Source of the DNA: Viridothelium virens
Lineage: Eukaryota; Ascomycota; Dothideomycetes; Trypetheliales; Trypetheliaceae
DNA length: 64,000 nucleotides
Assembly (NCBI GenBank): GCA_010094025.1
Contig: ML991771.1
Location: forward strand, 930,001 to 994,000
Direction of reading: 5' to 3'
Of this stretch, positions 20,080 to 33,034 are shown piece by piece (position 1 is the first letter of the stretch; each line of letters begins with the position of its first letter). The notes beneath the pieces were generated by a model. It ran no database searches and was not told where the DNA came from. It saw nothing but the letters and a program-made list of their open reading frames with translations. Position numbers and translations under genes: made by a program.

Positions 20080-20809
20080 TCACAGCTTGGAGATTTTGAT
20101 CGGAGTAGCAAGGACTTGTAGTCCCTTCTTCAGTTGGGTTCCCATTCCATCAGCCCTTGGTCGTCGTGTATGCCTATCCACAAACACGTGCACAAATTCG
20201 CCGACAGCTTTGACTTCCTCTTGATCCTTTTCGAAGACTCCAATCTCATACGTCACGCTACTCTTGCCCAATTTCACCACTCGAAGGCCCAGCTCAATGA
20301 CTGCAGGAAATCCGACAGGAGCAAAATAGTCACAGTGGGAGTGAACCACCAAACCGATCAGATCTGATGTGGGTGGATGAAGACCGCAACTTTTTATGAG
20401 ATATGCATTGACGACCGAATCAAATCTTTGTAAGAGTTAGCACTAACATTCCGCCATTACCCGAAAGTTCGACGGACAGAAAGTAGTACACACTGTTATT
20501 CATGTGGTCATACATGTCGTTGTCGATCCTACAGCTTCCATATCAGCAAATGCGATATAGAACGTAAAGGCATTGGATACGGTTTTTGCTTTATCTTGAT
20601 CGACTCTTCCCTAGTCTCTTGCCGCCGAATTCACAGAATTGATTGGGGTCTGAAAGTTTAGGTAGTCGGACAAGTGTTGAGAATGCCGGTGTGTCAATAC
20701 TACCCGTTACTGACTGGCCCAATTGGACAGATACAAAGCGCATAGCATTATCTCTCGCCCAGCGAAAGTGAAGCTTACCATCTTGTCCTGTGATCCAAGC
20801 GAAACCCAT
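20080..20809 (-). CDS. Hotdog-fold (4HBT-type) acyl-CoA thioesterase, 5' end unresolved
   Basis: The last two exons are clear: 20528-20478 (IDNDMYDHMNNSVYYF) and 20425-20080 (FDSVVNAYLIKSCGLHPPTS...VHSHCDYFAPVGFPAVIELG...FVHVFVDRHTRRP). They are separated by two 52-base introns at 20529-20580 and 20426-20477; the latter has the unusual donor GTCCGT but a good GCTAAC branch site. The D-x-x-x-H-x-N-N pattern and the later HVFVD strand are typical of 4-hydroxybenzoyl-CoA thioesterase-like enzymes. Upstream, an open frame (20809-20591, MGFAWITGQDGK) does not join in frame, so the true first exon(s) are unknown; the listed 5' limit is provisional. Confidence 0.6.
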
Positions 20810-21546
20810 AGTCTTCTAACCGGCGACTCTTCGCAGTATCCAACGCCATATTTCTTTATAGTGTTTGTGACGACTTCACAGCCATCGATGGTCTGAAATA
20901 CAAACCGGTAATCATACTTCGGGAAAGGACATTGCGATCACAGAATACCGAGGCTCCTATCGAAGCACAGCATTCTGCCGCTGACATGCTCACCGCCAAA
21001 ATAATTACTGCTAGAAAGTTGAGCTTAGGCTGGCGTGGCTGGGTTGTGAGTTTCTTGTTGGAATGAAGCTTTCCAATTTAGATCTTCTTCAGATGGTGTC
21101 AATGATTTGAAGATCTCACCATGCCGGGCAACCGAAGGTAGGTATCTTCCTGCAGAGACAGAACTGATTTTCAGGAAATGCTGGTGCACCATCAAGAGCG
21201 CGGCAGTGTCGAGAACTCAAAGGGAGAAAAAACAACGCTTAACATTATTATCATATTAAATCACGTAGTCATGTAAACAAAATAAAGCTTGTCCCAATTG
21301 ACGGACGTCTACCGTAATGCAACTCATTGGGAGCGGACTACTGCAAGACCTTGGAAGGAGCACTGCACTCAACCCTGATCCGCAATTAGCAAATCTTCTT
21401 TCTCTCCGCAAACAAACGCACTCGGAGGAGATCCAACCCCATATTCCACATCGTCTTCTCCTTTGTAACGTCGACCCTCCTTCCTGGCTCCCTCACCACG
21501 TATCCTCGCCTATCTTCTTCGGCAAGGGCGCATTCCTGCGCAAGCC
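20810..21546. other. Intergenic, nothing recognised
   Basis: About 740 bases lie between the unresolved 5' end of the thioesterase and the pseudouridine synthase. It may contain the missing first thioesterase exon. The right third is C/T-rich and is probably the promoter and leader of the plus-strand synthase gene. No RNA gene or repeat was seen. Confidence 0.45.
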
Positions 21547-23023
21547 ATGGCCGTCACCATTAGCGAACCTCTGCAGGTACAGCCGGAAAGTTTTCCCTCA
21601 CCACCAGCCGTAGCTATCACCCCCTGCGATCCATGGCCGAGACCATATTATCTCGATGGAGATCTCCGAAGAGTGCGGCCATACCACTATACTTACAATA
21701 CTTATTGCAAAGAGCGCTGGCGAGGTCGTGAGTTGCTCGAAATCTTTTCTTCTGAGTTCCGTGATCGGCCGGTCGAGTACTACGTAAGTAGCCCCGTAAT
21801 TGTCATCGTAGGTCCGCAACAATCGTTGACTTTATCAGAAAGACGCCATAGAAGCCGGCAAAGTTGTTGTCAATGGCAGACAAGCCGCTGTATATCAACC
21901 CGTGAAAAATGGCGATGTGATTTCGCATACACTACACAGACATGAACCACCGGTTACCGCTAAGCCCATCGGTATCGTCCATGAAGATAATGACATGATC
22001 GTCATCAATAAACCTGCTGGAGTGCCCGTACATCCCGCTGGTCGATACAATTACAATTCCATTGTGGAGATCATGCGTGCGGACCGCGGCTACAATTGGA
22101 ATCCTCGCCCCTGCAATCGGCTGGACAGACTGACCAGTGGCATCATGTTCGTGGCAAAACACCCTCAGGCTGCGGATCGTTTGACACTTCAGATTAGAGG
22201 GCGAGAGGTGAAAAAGGAATACATTGCCAGAGTAAAAGGGGAATTTCCTGAGGGTGAGATCATTTGTGAGCAACCAATTTTGCAGATCAGTCCCAAACTC
22301 GGTCTCAATCGCGTTCGTGCAAAAGGAAAAGAAGCGCGTACAGTCTTCAGACGTCTTGCGCATTACCCGCCAAGAGGAATACAGGAAGAAAAAAATGGGA
22401 CCAATGCAGGCATTCCTAATCGTGTGGATGGCATCGATCCCGAGAAAGAAAAGGGTCGCTCTTGGAAGTCTAAAGAAGGATATTCTATTGTTCGGTGTCT
22501 GCCGCTTACGGGACGTACACATCAGTTGAGAGTGCACCTGCAATTCCTGGGACATCCCATCTCAAACGATCCGATATATTGTAATCAACGAGTCTTCGGT
22601 CAAGACCTAGCGTGTGGTGACGATAAATCGGATGATGATGAGGACGTCATGGCGCGTCTATCTCGTATGGGAAAGGACCAGGTTGCCGAAGCTGTTGCAT
22701 ATCACGACGAAATGGTCGAAGACTACAACAAACGCAAAGCGGAGAAGTTGAGTGGTGAAACGTGCGAAATTTGTGGAACGCAGCTCTACACCGATCCTGG
22801 GTCGCATGAGTTGGGCATCTACCTGCATGCTAGGCGCTATGCTTGTATTGGAGGATCATGGGAGTACGAGACACCTCTGCCAGATTGGGCTCTTCCTCCA
22901 GCTGGAATGTCTGGACCAGTAGAGACGACACCTGAGACTGATCCAATCAAGACTGCTATGGAAAGACTTGACATACGAGATTCTACGGACAGCAAATTTT
23001 CGGAGTCTTTAGGGAGCGGCTGA
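21547..23023 (+). CDS. RluA-family tRNA pseudouridine synthase (PUS9/RIB2 type)
   Basis: Exons are 21547-21783 and 21839-23023, with a 55-base intron at 21784-21838 (GTAAGT...ATCAG). The product has 473 residues. The N-terminal part (PYYLDGDLRRVRPYHYTYNTY...ERWRGRELLEIF) and an S4-like segment (DAIEAGKVVVNGRQA) precede the catalytic domain. The domain has VHEDNDMIVINKPAGVPVHP and the RluA active-site motif NRLDRLTSGIMF, with the catalytic Asp in RLDR, followed by LTGRTHQLRVHLQFLGHPI. The tail carries a CEICG...C cluster. It modifies uridine in tRNA, position 32 in the yeast relatives Pus8/Rib2 and Pus9. No deaminase domain follows, so this is the stand-alone synthase. Confidence 0.9.
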
Positions 23024-23100
23024 CCAGTTGCATGGACTCCAGCAGCCACTACTGGCTTAGAAGTCGACACGATAAGTCTGCTTCCCTTTCGTCAGAGACG

Positions 23101-24473
23101 TCATGTTACAGGTAGATCTACAGGCTGTCCATTCTGCTCTCCACTACGCAACATGGCTTCAAGCTGGAAGCGTATCGATTAGTAAGACAAAAGTCGAAAA
23201 GAATAGACCAACTCACCATCTCAAGATCTCTCAGGGCTTCCTCAGGCTTCTGTCTGGGGTCCTGTAGTCCTGTCTCAAGCGCTTTGGCCCATGCCTTTAC
23301 CTCCTGTTTGACGCCGAACTCTTCGTTCATGAATTCAGTTCTCTCTTGTTTACCCTCGCTTCTCACAACCACGGCTCCACCGATGCCAACTTCGAAGCTA
23401 GTGCCGGCCCTGTCACGATACACAGCACCTTTTTCGCATGCCACACTTAGCTCATATTCGTCGTAGGTAGTCCCAAAAGACACTGCAAAAGATCCAGTGA
23501 CACCGGACTTCGTCTTAACCGTAGCGTTGAGGGTGTCCACAGGGGGCAGATGATTTTGGAGCTGCTCTGAGAATGCTGCGACTCGTACTGGAGCATTCTC
23601 TGGTCCGAGGAGCATTCGAAGGCCGGCGATGCAATGAATCCCAGCGTCGAGAACGAAGCCCCCTTGGTACTCGGGCTTCTTACGCCACTCCGTTTCTGGA
23701 ACATTGGATTGAGCCACAATTGTCCTCAATTTTGACATGCATCGAGAACTGCCACGCACCAATATATCGTCCGCCTAGCTTCACCATGTTCTGGAGCCTC
23801 ACATTGAACCCAAGTACTCGTCCGAGTTTTTCGACTTGCTCTCGGGCAAATATGACGCTGTCAAAGAAGCGATAGTTCTCGGCTACACAAAACGTCACCT
23901 TACTCGTATTGATGTTCTTTTCGTACCACTCTAGTAGCTCTGTTGCTGTCGCGACGTCCTTGGCAATGGGCTTCTCTGCGAGAACATGCTTCCCAGCTTC
24001 CAATGCTCTTTTGATGAATTCTGGCTGCATCAAGATGGGTAGAGCGATGATGACGGCCTCGACATCAGTTCGCTCAAGAAGGTCTTGATAGGTCCTTCCG
24101 GCGCCTGCGTCATTGCTATAAAGATCTAAGCTAGAAATGTCCGACCCAAGATTGCGAGCGGAACTAAGGGAGCGGGAGTAGATGGCTTTTAGTGTAAGGG
24201 AAGAGGTCACTTGGACAGCGGGCTTCGTTGATAGAAAGGTCAGTATTTTCAATTGAATAAGGGATGTAAGATTATGAAGCCGTCAGGTTGGGCTAGTTCA
24301 AAAAGTATGCATTGCTGAGGAACAAATGCCTCCCTACTTCCTAGGGAAGATAGACAGTTTGTGAAGAATCATGGAGTAGATGTACTTTTCAAGAAGAACC
24401 ACGCTGTTGGACTTACCAGATGCTCTTTGCTTACGAATATCCCACTTCCAATGATTGCTACCCCAACCACCAT
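23101..24473 (-). CDS. Gfo/Idh/MocA-family NAD(P)-dependent oxidoreductase, four exons
   Basis: Exons are 24473-24417, 24222-23760, 23695-23217 and 23163-23101; introns are 194, 64 and 53 bases. The small first exon supplies the Rossmann start MVVGVAIIGSGIFVSKEHL, which is absent if the long frame beginning at 24252 is used alone. The total is 353 residues. The dinucleotide domain includes YQDLLERTDVEAVIIALP and the hallmark EKP motif in VLAEKPIAKD. The C-terminal half has TEWRKKPEYQGGFVLDAGIHCIAGLR and ends EQNGQPVDLPVT. These enzymes reduce or oxidise sugars and related alcohols, and the fungal group resembles dihydrodiol dehydrogenase. The substrate cannot be read from the sequence. Confidence 0.88.
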
Positions 24474-24837
24474 GGTGTGCTTTGTGTGTGGGAAAGGCTG
24501 ATCGGCGTAACAGGCTTCACCTTTCAATTTTGACAGGCAACTTTACGAATGCAACGTTGTATTTGTGCAGTGATATCGCGATTTGACTTGCGACTACTGG
24601 TGGCGCAAATTGTTAGTTAATGTACCTAGGAGGTATACAACGAATTTTCGTCACACAAAACTCTCACGGAGTACGGAATAAAGTCTCACCGAATTCGGCA
24701 TATCTCCATGCTCCTGAATTGCATTGGAAAAGCTACGTAGGTCTAGTCAGGCTGCATGAGTACTTGTCGAAGTGTTCGTGCTAAAATTCTCATTCGTTTC
24801 TTCCGTCAAGTCGTCCAGTTTCCATTTCAACACCCTT
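24474..24837. other. Intergenic between oxidoreductase and LON2
   Basis: About 360 bases form the promoter side of the oxidoreductase and the 3' side of LON2. It contains a near copy of the GTACTCCGTA motif (CACGGAGTACGG at about 24665-24676) and a CCTAGGAGG-type motif just upstream. No coding signal. Confidence 0.5.
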
Positions 24838-27737
24838 TCATAGCCTGCTTTCCACTCCGCTCCATCCCCGTTCGCCAACCCAGTGCTCGCCAGGCCACAC
24901 CACCTTCAATGCCTCCCAGATGTGTCCCACGTGTACGATTTCAAGTCCCTGCTTAACCTCCTCCGGTAGATCTCTTACGTCCTTCTTGTTACCCTGAGGG
25001 AGTAAGACTGTCTTGACACCCGCCCGTAGGGCCCCAATCAACTTCTCCTTGATTCCTCCAACGGGCGTCACCTTCCCCCTTAGACTCACCTCCCCCGTCA
25101 TCGCCAGCGTCGGCCTCACCGACTTCCCCGAGAACAACGAGACCAGCGCCACCGTATGCGCCAGCCCCGCTGAGGGCCCATCTTTGGGGATCGCACCGCT
25201 TGGGCAGTGCACATGAATGCTACGGCTCTTCATCACGTCCTCGTCGGGGCTACTGCTAAGGTTCAGATCGTAGGCATGCGCTTTCACCCACGTCAGCGCA
25301 ACCTCGACCGACTCCTTGAGCACGTCACCGAGTTTGCCCGTTAGCTGCACACGCCCAGACCCGGGCATGTCGGCAACCTCGATGAAGAGGATGGAGCCCT
25401 GTGCGCCGGTGCTGTATGCGACCAGACCCGTGACGACACCTGGACGGGAGTCCTTGGCTGCGATCTCCTCTTCGAAACGTTCAATGCCTAGAATGCTGTC
25501 CAGATCGTCGATGGTGACGGTGGGACTGTACACTGTGGGGCTTGGCAGTTTGGGTGGGTTCGACGTCGATTCAGCCTCGGAAGGAGTAACGCTGTCCTTA
25601 GCTTCGGCATACTCGACGGCTTTCGCACGACAAACGGAGCCGATTTCCCGTTCTAAATTACGGACGCCAGATTCGCGAGTGTAAGAAGTGATTATTTTGT
25701 CGACTACGTCATCCTCCATAAGGATCTGGTCCTTTTGAAGGCCGTTGGTGGTGACTTGTTTCGGTATGAGGTGGCGTCTGGCGATGTGTCGCTTCTCGAG
25801 AGTCGTGTAGCCGGATAATGAGATGGTTTCCATCCTGTCCAGTAATGGTGGCGGAATTGTGTCGAGAGAATTTGCAGTTGCGATGAAGAGAACTTTGCTC
25901 AGATCTATAGGTATGTTGATGTAGTGGTCATTGAAGGTATAATTTTGCTCCGGATCTAGAACTTCGAGCATTGCTGCAGACGGGTCTCCGTGGAAGTTCG
26001 ACATGCCAAGCTTGTCGATCTCGTCGAGTAGGAAAACAGGGTTGGCGACTCCTACCTTCTTGAGTCCGTTAACAACGAGACCCGGCATAGCAGCAACATA
26101 AGTTCGCCTATGACCACGGATTTCTGCTTCATCTCGAACTCCCCCTAGTGAAATGCGATGGAATTTGCGTCCGAGAGAAGCGGCGACAGACTTTGCTAGG
26201 CTTGTTTTACCTGTACCAGGAGGACCGACGAGCAATAAGATTGGAGACTTGTCTACCATCCGCTTGGTCTTGAGGATTTGGATCTCTTCTTCGTTCGGTG
26301 GCTTCGGCGTTGATGCGTCATCGGCAGAGCCAGACTGCTCTACGCTTCCCTTGTCGAGGGATTGTGAGGGTTGTATTATGTGTTGAATCTGGGCCTCTAA
26401 ATCAGCGTTGACCGCTTGCTTCAGTCTTAGAACTGCAAGGTACTCCAGCAAGCGCTTTTTAATCTTATCGAGGCCGTAGTGGTCGTCGTCTAACTGCTTG
26501 CGCGCCCTCGAGAGCGTTGCCGAATCCAGCTTATCCTCGGTCATCTTAGTCCAGGGGATTTCCGCGAGATTCTCCAAGTAATTCCTGCATACCTGGTATT
26601 CTGCTTGGGCCGGATTCATCTTCTCTAGACGTCGAATTTCGCGGTCTGCAACCTTCTTCGCCTCCGCGCTGAGTCCCGCCTCATCTAACCGCTTCTTAAG
26701 CTCTGTCATCTCATTGCTTTCCTCCTCGGTTCCATTACTATTCCCACCGGAAAAACCTGGAAATCCTGATGGCATACCGATTCCACTCGGCATCGTTCCA
26801 TTAATCATCCTTCTCCTCAGTGTCTCTCCCCGCAATTTGGTGAGACGATCCAAGTCCAAATCTTGCGGTGTATTCGTAGTGATAGAGATCACTCGTGTAT
26901 TGCCTTGGATCGCTGAGATTTGCTTTTGCAAGAGTTCCACCGCACGTTCCAGGCGCTCTTTGATGTTTAATGCGGAGAGGATGCGCAATTTTTCCTCATG
27001 GGAACATTCCAGGACATTGCTCATAAAGTCTGCGAGATTGCCTGCTTCTTGGATATCCTTCCTCGCTATGAATAGCTCCAACCTCCGCGCCAATATTGGA
27101 GAAAGAGTCGTAGCAGGCCCCCGTGGAAGTATGGAAGAAAGTCGAACGAGTGCCAGCAGCTCGCGCGAGAGTTGCTTGAGCTCGGAGAAAAGTGGCTGGA
27201 TTGCCTCATCCGAAGCATCAATGGCTACGTAGTCACAGTCGTCAGGAGGATATCATTGCAATACCGGGGTGGATTGTACCTACCAGAATCTTCGTGTCTT
27301 GTAACTCTTGCCTCCAAGAATGGTCTCTCCTTGGTGATTTCCTCGAGCTTGAATCGATTTTGTCCCTCCACAACCAATGCTAGTTCCCCTGGTCTCCGGC
27401 CTTGGACACCCGATACCCTTCCGAAGGTGCCATATGCGAATAGGTCTTTTCCAGTCGCTCTCGCTGGGTCTACTTCAAGATGTCCACGTTTCCCTCCCTT
27501 CCCCTCAATTAAACGCTTTCCATCTTGACTAAGGTAGGGTGAGACCAGCGGTACGAAGCCGATGGTGACGGGCGTCTGCTCGAGCCTCGGACTGCTTGCA
27601 CGGCTATAGATATTGGCTAGGACGGCCGCGACGTCCGCACGGTTTGCAATAGGGATTCGAAGGGTGACACCGGGAAGCAGAACAGTGTCACGTGGTAAGG
27701 CAACGATGGGGAGGACTTGTGACTGTGTTTTGCCCAT
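24838..27737 (-). CDS. Lon protease homolog 2, peroxisomal
   Basis: Exons are 27737-27284 and 27224-24838, with a 59-base intron at 27225-27283 (GTAGGT...CGTAG) joined as RHEDSAIDASDE. The product has 946 residues. Parts in order: N-terminal Lon substrate domain starting [23 protein letters not shown]; a helical region; AAA+ domain with Walker [14 protein letters not shown] near 490 and Walker [12 protein letters not shown]; then the protease domain with the Ser-Lys dyad, Ser in PKDGPSAGL and Lys in [14 protein letters not shown]. The protein ends SRL, a peroxisomal targeting signal type 1, which marks it as the peroxisomal rather than the mitochondrial Lon. It degrades damaged or unneeded matrix proteins. 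PEX12, also a peroxisomal gene, lies 10 kb to the right. Confidence 0.95.
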
Positions 27738-28163
27738 GGATATGATTGTTGTATTTGACTCTCGTAGCAAAAGTGACGGATGACAGGAATGCGAAAAAGG
27801 GAGAATGGTGTGGCTAGATAGGTCCTGATGGGCGATGATGATGATTTTCGAGGTTGAGTTGCCGAGGTCTAGAAGCGTTGCCACCACGATACTCTCTACA
27901 GGCTTCCGACTGCTCCGACTGATTCTTAACCTCAATTGATCGTATCGATACGTGAAGAGAATAACCACGAGCTTTCTCTGCATTTAATTGTACAGAAGCG
28001 ACTTATCAGCGAAGCAGTCGTCCAACGAAACAGAATTTCACTTCTTTAGTGTCACTGATATATTCGAAATCTGCCTTCAATCGCAAGAATTTCTCCCCCA
28101 TGTTTCCGGCTATCCCACCAAGATCTTAGGCCGTGGAGATGTCACTATAAATCTAAGACTCGT

Positions 28164-30055
<1,892 letters not shown>

Positions 30056-33034
30056 TCATTTGTCACGAACTACGCGTGCACCAGCCCAGACATATGGATA
30101 GTTACGCTGATACCAATTGACACTGAAGCTAGTCAGTAAAGCTATAGCGAGTGGTGCGAGAAGCGATGCTCACAAAGATTTACGACCCGCAAGTCGAGGA
30201 TGTGTCGCCCAAGAGCCTCCGAGGACGATATTATGCTTGCCGTCAAAGAAATCAGCTGTTTTCTCGGTGAGTTGAAGTCTGACAATAACTTTTGTACTAG
30301 CAATTACCAGAAAAACCAGGGTAGAGCTCCATAGGTTCGTAACCTCCATGCTTCTCCAAGGCTGAGCTCGTCCATTCCCATACGCCTCCCATTTCTGCTC
30401 TGCCACAGAGTTTGGCTCCGTGGCCACTGATCGGCATTGGGTGCCAGTGCTTGAAGCCAACATTGCAGCCTTCAAGATTGAGGAAAAGAGAGTGAGGGTC
30501 GGATCTAGCTGCAGCGGTGGAGATGTCTTTAGGGAAATTTTTGGATGGAGGCGTCTCTTCTACACCATCATTGACGAGATGCCTAAGGCGCAATCAGTGA
30601 CTTGCACATTAAAATCGGTTTCCTCCTTCTCACTTACGCGTTGACTGCCGGGATAGTCTTTTCAATAGCGTTGTGGGCGTCCAAGACCTTTGCCTGTTCA
30701 GCATACTTGTAGATACTCTCTACTTCTTCGACCGTCGGGATTCGACCGCCCATCCACGCCGCACATCCGGCGAGCTCATCATAAGAAGCAACAGCCGGCC
30801 AATCCAGAGCCCGAGAAAGGGCCACAGGACCATATACTGTCTTTACGAATTTGTTGCGCACGAATGAGCCAAGTTGAGAATCTCCATTGGTCATCTTTTC
30901 GCCATTCATGTGGCCACCATTGACATGGGAAACGCCATTTGTCTCAACTCCAGACTCGTCAATGCTTTCGGCCCAGCCGGCTGGAATGGTTGAGATTTCT
31001 GAGTGATAGAGATATCGAGCATATTCTCCATTGGTAATTGGGCGTGATTTTGCAAAAAACCCATGCACAGGTACAGCTCGAGACGGCTTCTCAGCATCCC
31101 AGCCAAAAAATCGCTCAGGTCCAGAAGTGGTCTCGGGATCATCCATGCCCAACGAAAGAGTCGTAGCCGGAATATCCTTCCAATCATTCGGCAGAGCCTT
31201 TGCCTCAGCTGCCCGTGCCATAGCCTCAAAATCCGGTTTCACGGTACTGGGCGGGGGCAACGTCTTCTCGCTCTGAATTAGCATGTAGAGCAGTGTCTCC
31301 AAGTGCATGGCCTCGTGTTCCAAGCCTAGCCAAAGAGCCCGACCAATCTTTCGATTATCGAAAGGTGCCCCGGATTCATAGAGGTCGAGTACACGCTGCC
31401 GCACACGTGTTTGATACTCGAGCAACTCCTCCAGGGGAGGCCATGTATCGGGAATCTCGCTATGAGCATGACACTTGTCTGGGTTATCTACATCGGGGTC
31501 GATACCACGCTCAAATATCTTGTGATAGTATGCTGGTTCCGTGGGCGTGATGCCGGCGACTCGGGTCAACTGGATATCCAAAAAAGCTGGAATGTGGCCA
31601 ACATAGAAGATGCAGGCATTACGCAACTTAATTGGTTTAGACAGCAGTTCGTCCTTTGAAATCATACCCTGGGTGACGACATCCCACGCCGCCCACCCGT
31701 TTCGCCATTCCTCCACTGAAGGCACCGGATGCTTAGCATATTCCTCCGGCTTCAGAGAAAACGAGAACATTGGTTTAGAGAGCATATGAAGGGCTACGGC
31801 GTGTCAGCGAGTAGTCTCTCTTGCAGATGTGAACGAAGGTGCGTTGGCCTTTGAGCTCCGTAGATACGTCAGGAGGCGATGTTGCTGACAAGATCTACGT
31901 TGTGTGCCACCAGGTCGTGATGTAAACTTACCGTAGTTGGCGGCGCCATTAGACCAACGCGTTGCTTCGACGAAGCCTGCATCCTCCCAGAGCCGCTCAG
32001 ATTCGTCATCTGAGTATTTATAACTGTGCTCGATCCGGCAGCGTTCGCCCTGTTTGATGCAGACTCCTTCGATGATCACATCCTGGGTTGGGTATACAAA
32101 CGCTTGATGGCGGCCAGCCTCGGCATCGTACTCGCCAAAGACCTTCCAGTCATCCCGTTTGAAGGCGTCGGTGCCCAATAGCCTGTTGGCTTGGCGCAGG
32201 CCGTTCAACACAAACGCATGGGTCACGCCTTCTCGATCATTGTAAGCGTGGAAGACCCTGTTCGGCTCCTTGCAGCCATCCACGCCCACGATGAGTTGGT
32301 CACGTGTGCCAAGAGCACCTCTGCACATCTTCAGGAACTCACCCGCCTCGGGCCGCGTAAAATTTCCAACGCTTGATCCGAGCCACAGCAGTGTCTTGGG
32401 CTTTCTCAGATTTGCGGCCTGCTGGAGCCACTCTAGGCCGTCATTATAGGTCCCGTGCAGACCCGACAGCTTCACCGATTTGTATTCAGCGGAATTCACT
32501 GTCTGTACTTCGGCAAACGTTCTCTTCAGCTCCTTCAGGTCCAGGTCCAGAGCATAGTACTCAATCTTCTTTCCCATCTGGTCCAGGGCTTGGAGAAGGA
32601 TCTTCACTTTTCGGAGGTTGCTGTGGAAATTATCAGTCAATCTACCACCTGTTCCACGGGCCGGGAACACAGGAAATTCAGCCATCGTGTGCAAGACCCT
32701 ACCCGCTACCCAACTCGACCACCATTGATCCTTCCGGAATTCTTTGAGCAATTTGTTCCGCATACATCGTCAAGACTTCTATCTCGGCATTTGTAAGGTA
32801 GTACTCTTCCAAATATGTGATCTTCTCAAAAAGTCGGAGTCCTGCTTCATCGTACAGCAGCATCGTTGGCAGCTTTTTCTCCATCCCATTTGGGGCCCCA
32901 AGACCACTCAATATCTCCTCTCTCAGGGATCTTTCGGTGGTCTCCCGGCGAATGTCAATGATGGACACCTCACGGTCTGCTTGCTTGGGCATCAACCGAC
33001 CGTCAGACACGGCTGGCGTGGCTACAGCAGCCAT
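30056..33034 (-). CDS. EGT1: Ergothioneine biosynthesis fusion enzyme Egt1, six exons
   Basis: Exons are 33034-32703, 32620-31932, 31793-30638, 30582-30308, 30255-30174 and 30122-30056; introns are 82, 138, 55, 52 and 51 bases. All phases close, giving 866 residues. The N-terminal third is the EgtD-like SAM-dependent histidine methyltransferase (VVELGSGNLRKVKILLQAL...LLWLGSSVGNFTR). The middle is a DinB/EgtB-like iron domain with VGHIPAF and the HEAMHLE motif near 500-506, matching the three-His ligand set. The C-terminal third is the FGE-sulfatase fold (RPITNGEYARYLY...GGVWEWTSSAL...VLGGSWATHPRLAGRKSFVNWYQRNYPYVWAGARVVRD). It makes hercynine and its cysteine sulfoxide on the way to the antioxidant ergothioneine. 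The last coding exon is only 67 bases. Confidence 0.95.

Noticed and set aside
20591-20809. MGFAWITGQDGK frame as the first exon of the thioesterase
   Set aside because: It reaches a stop before the splice donor and is out of phase with the following exon, so I did not join it; it only bounds the provisional gene span.
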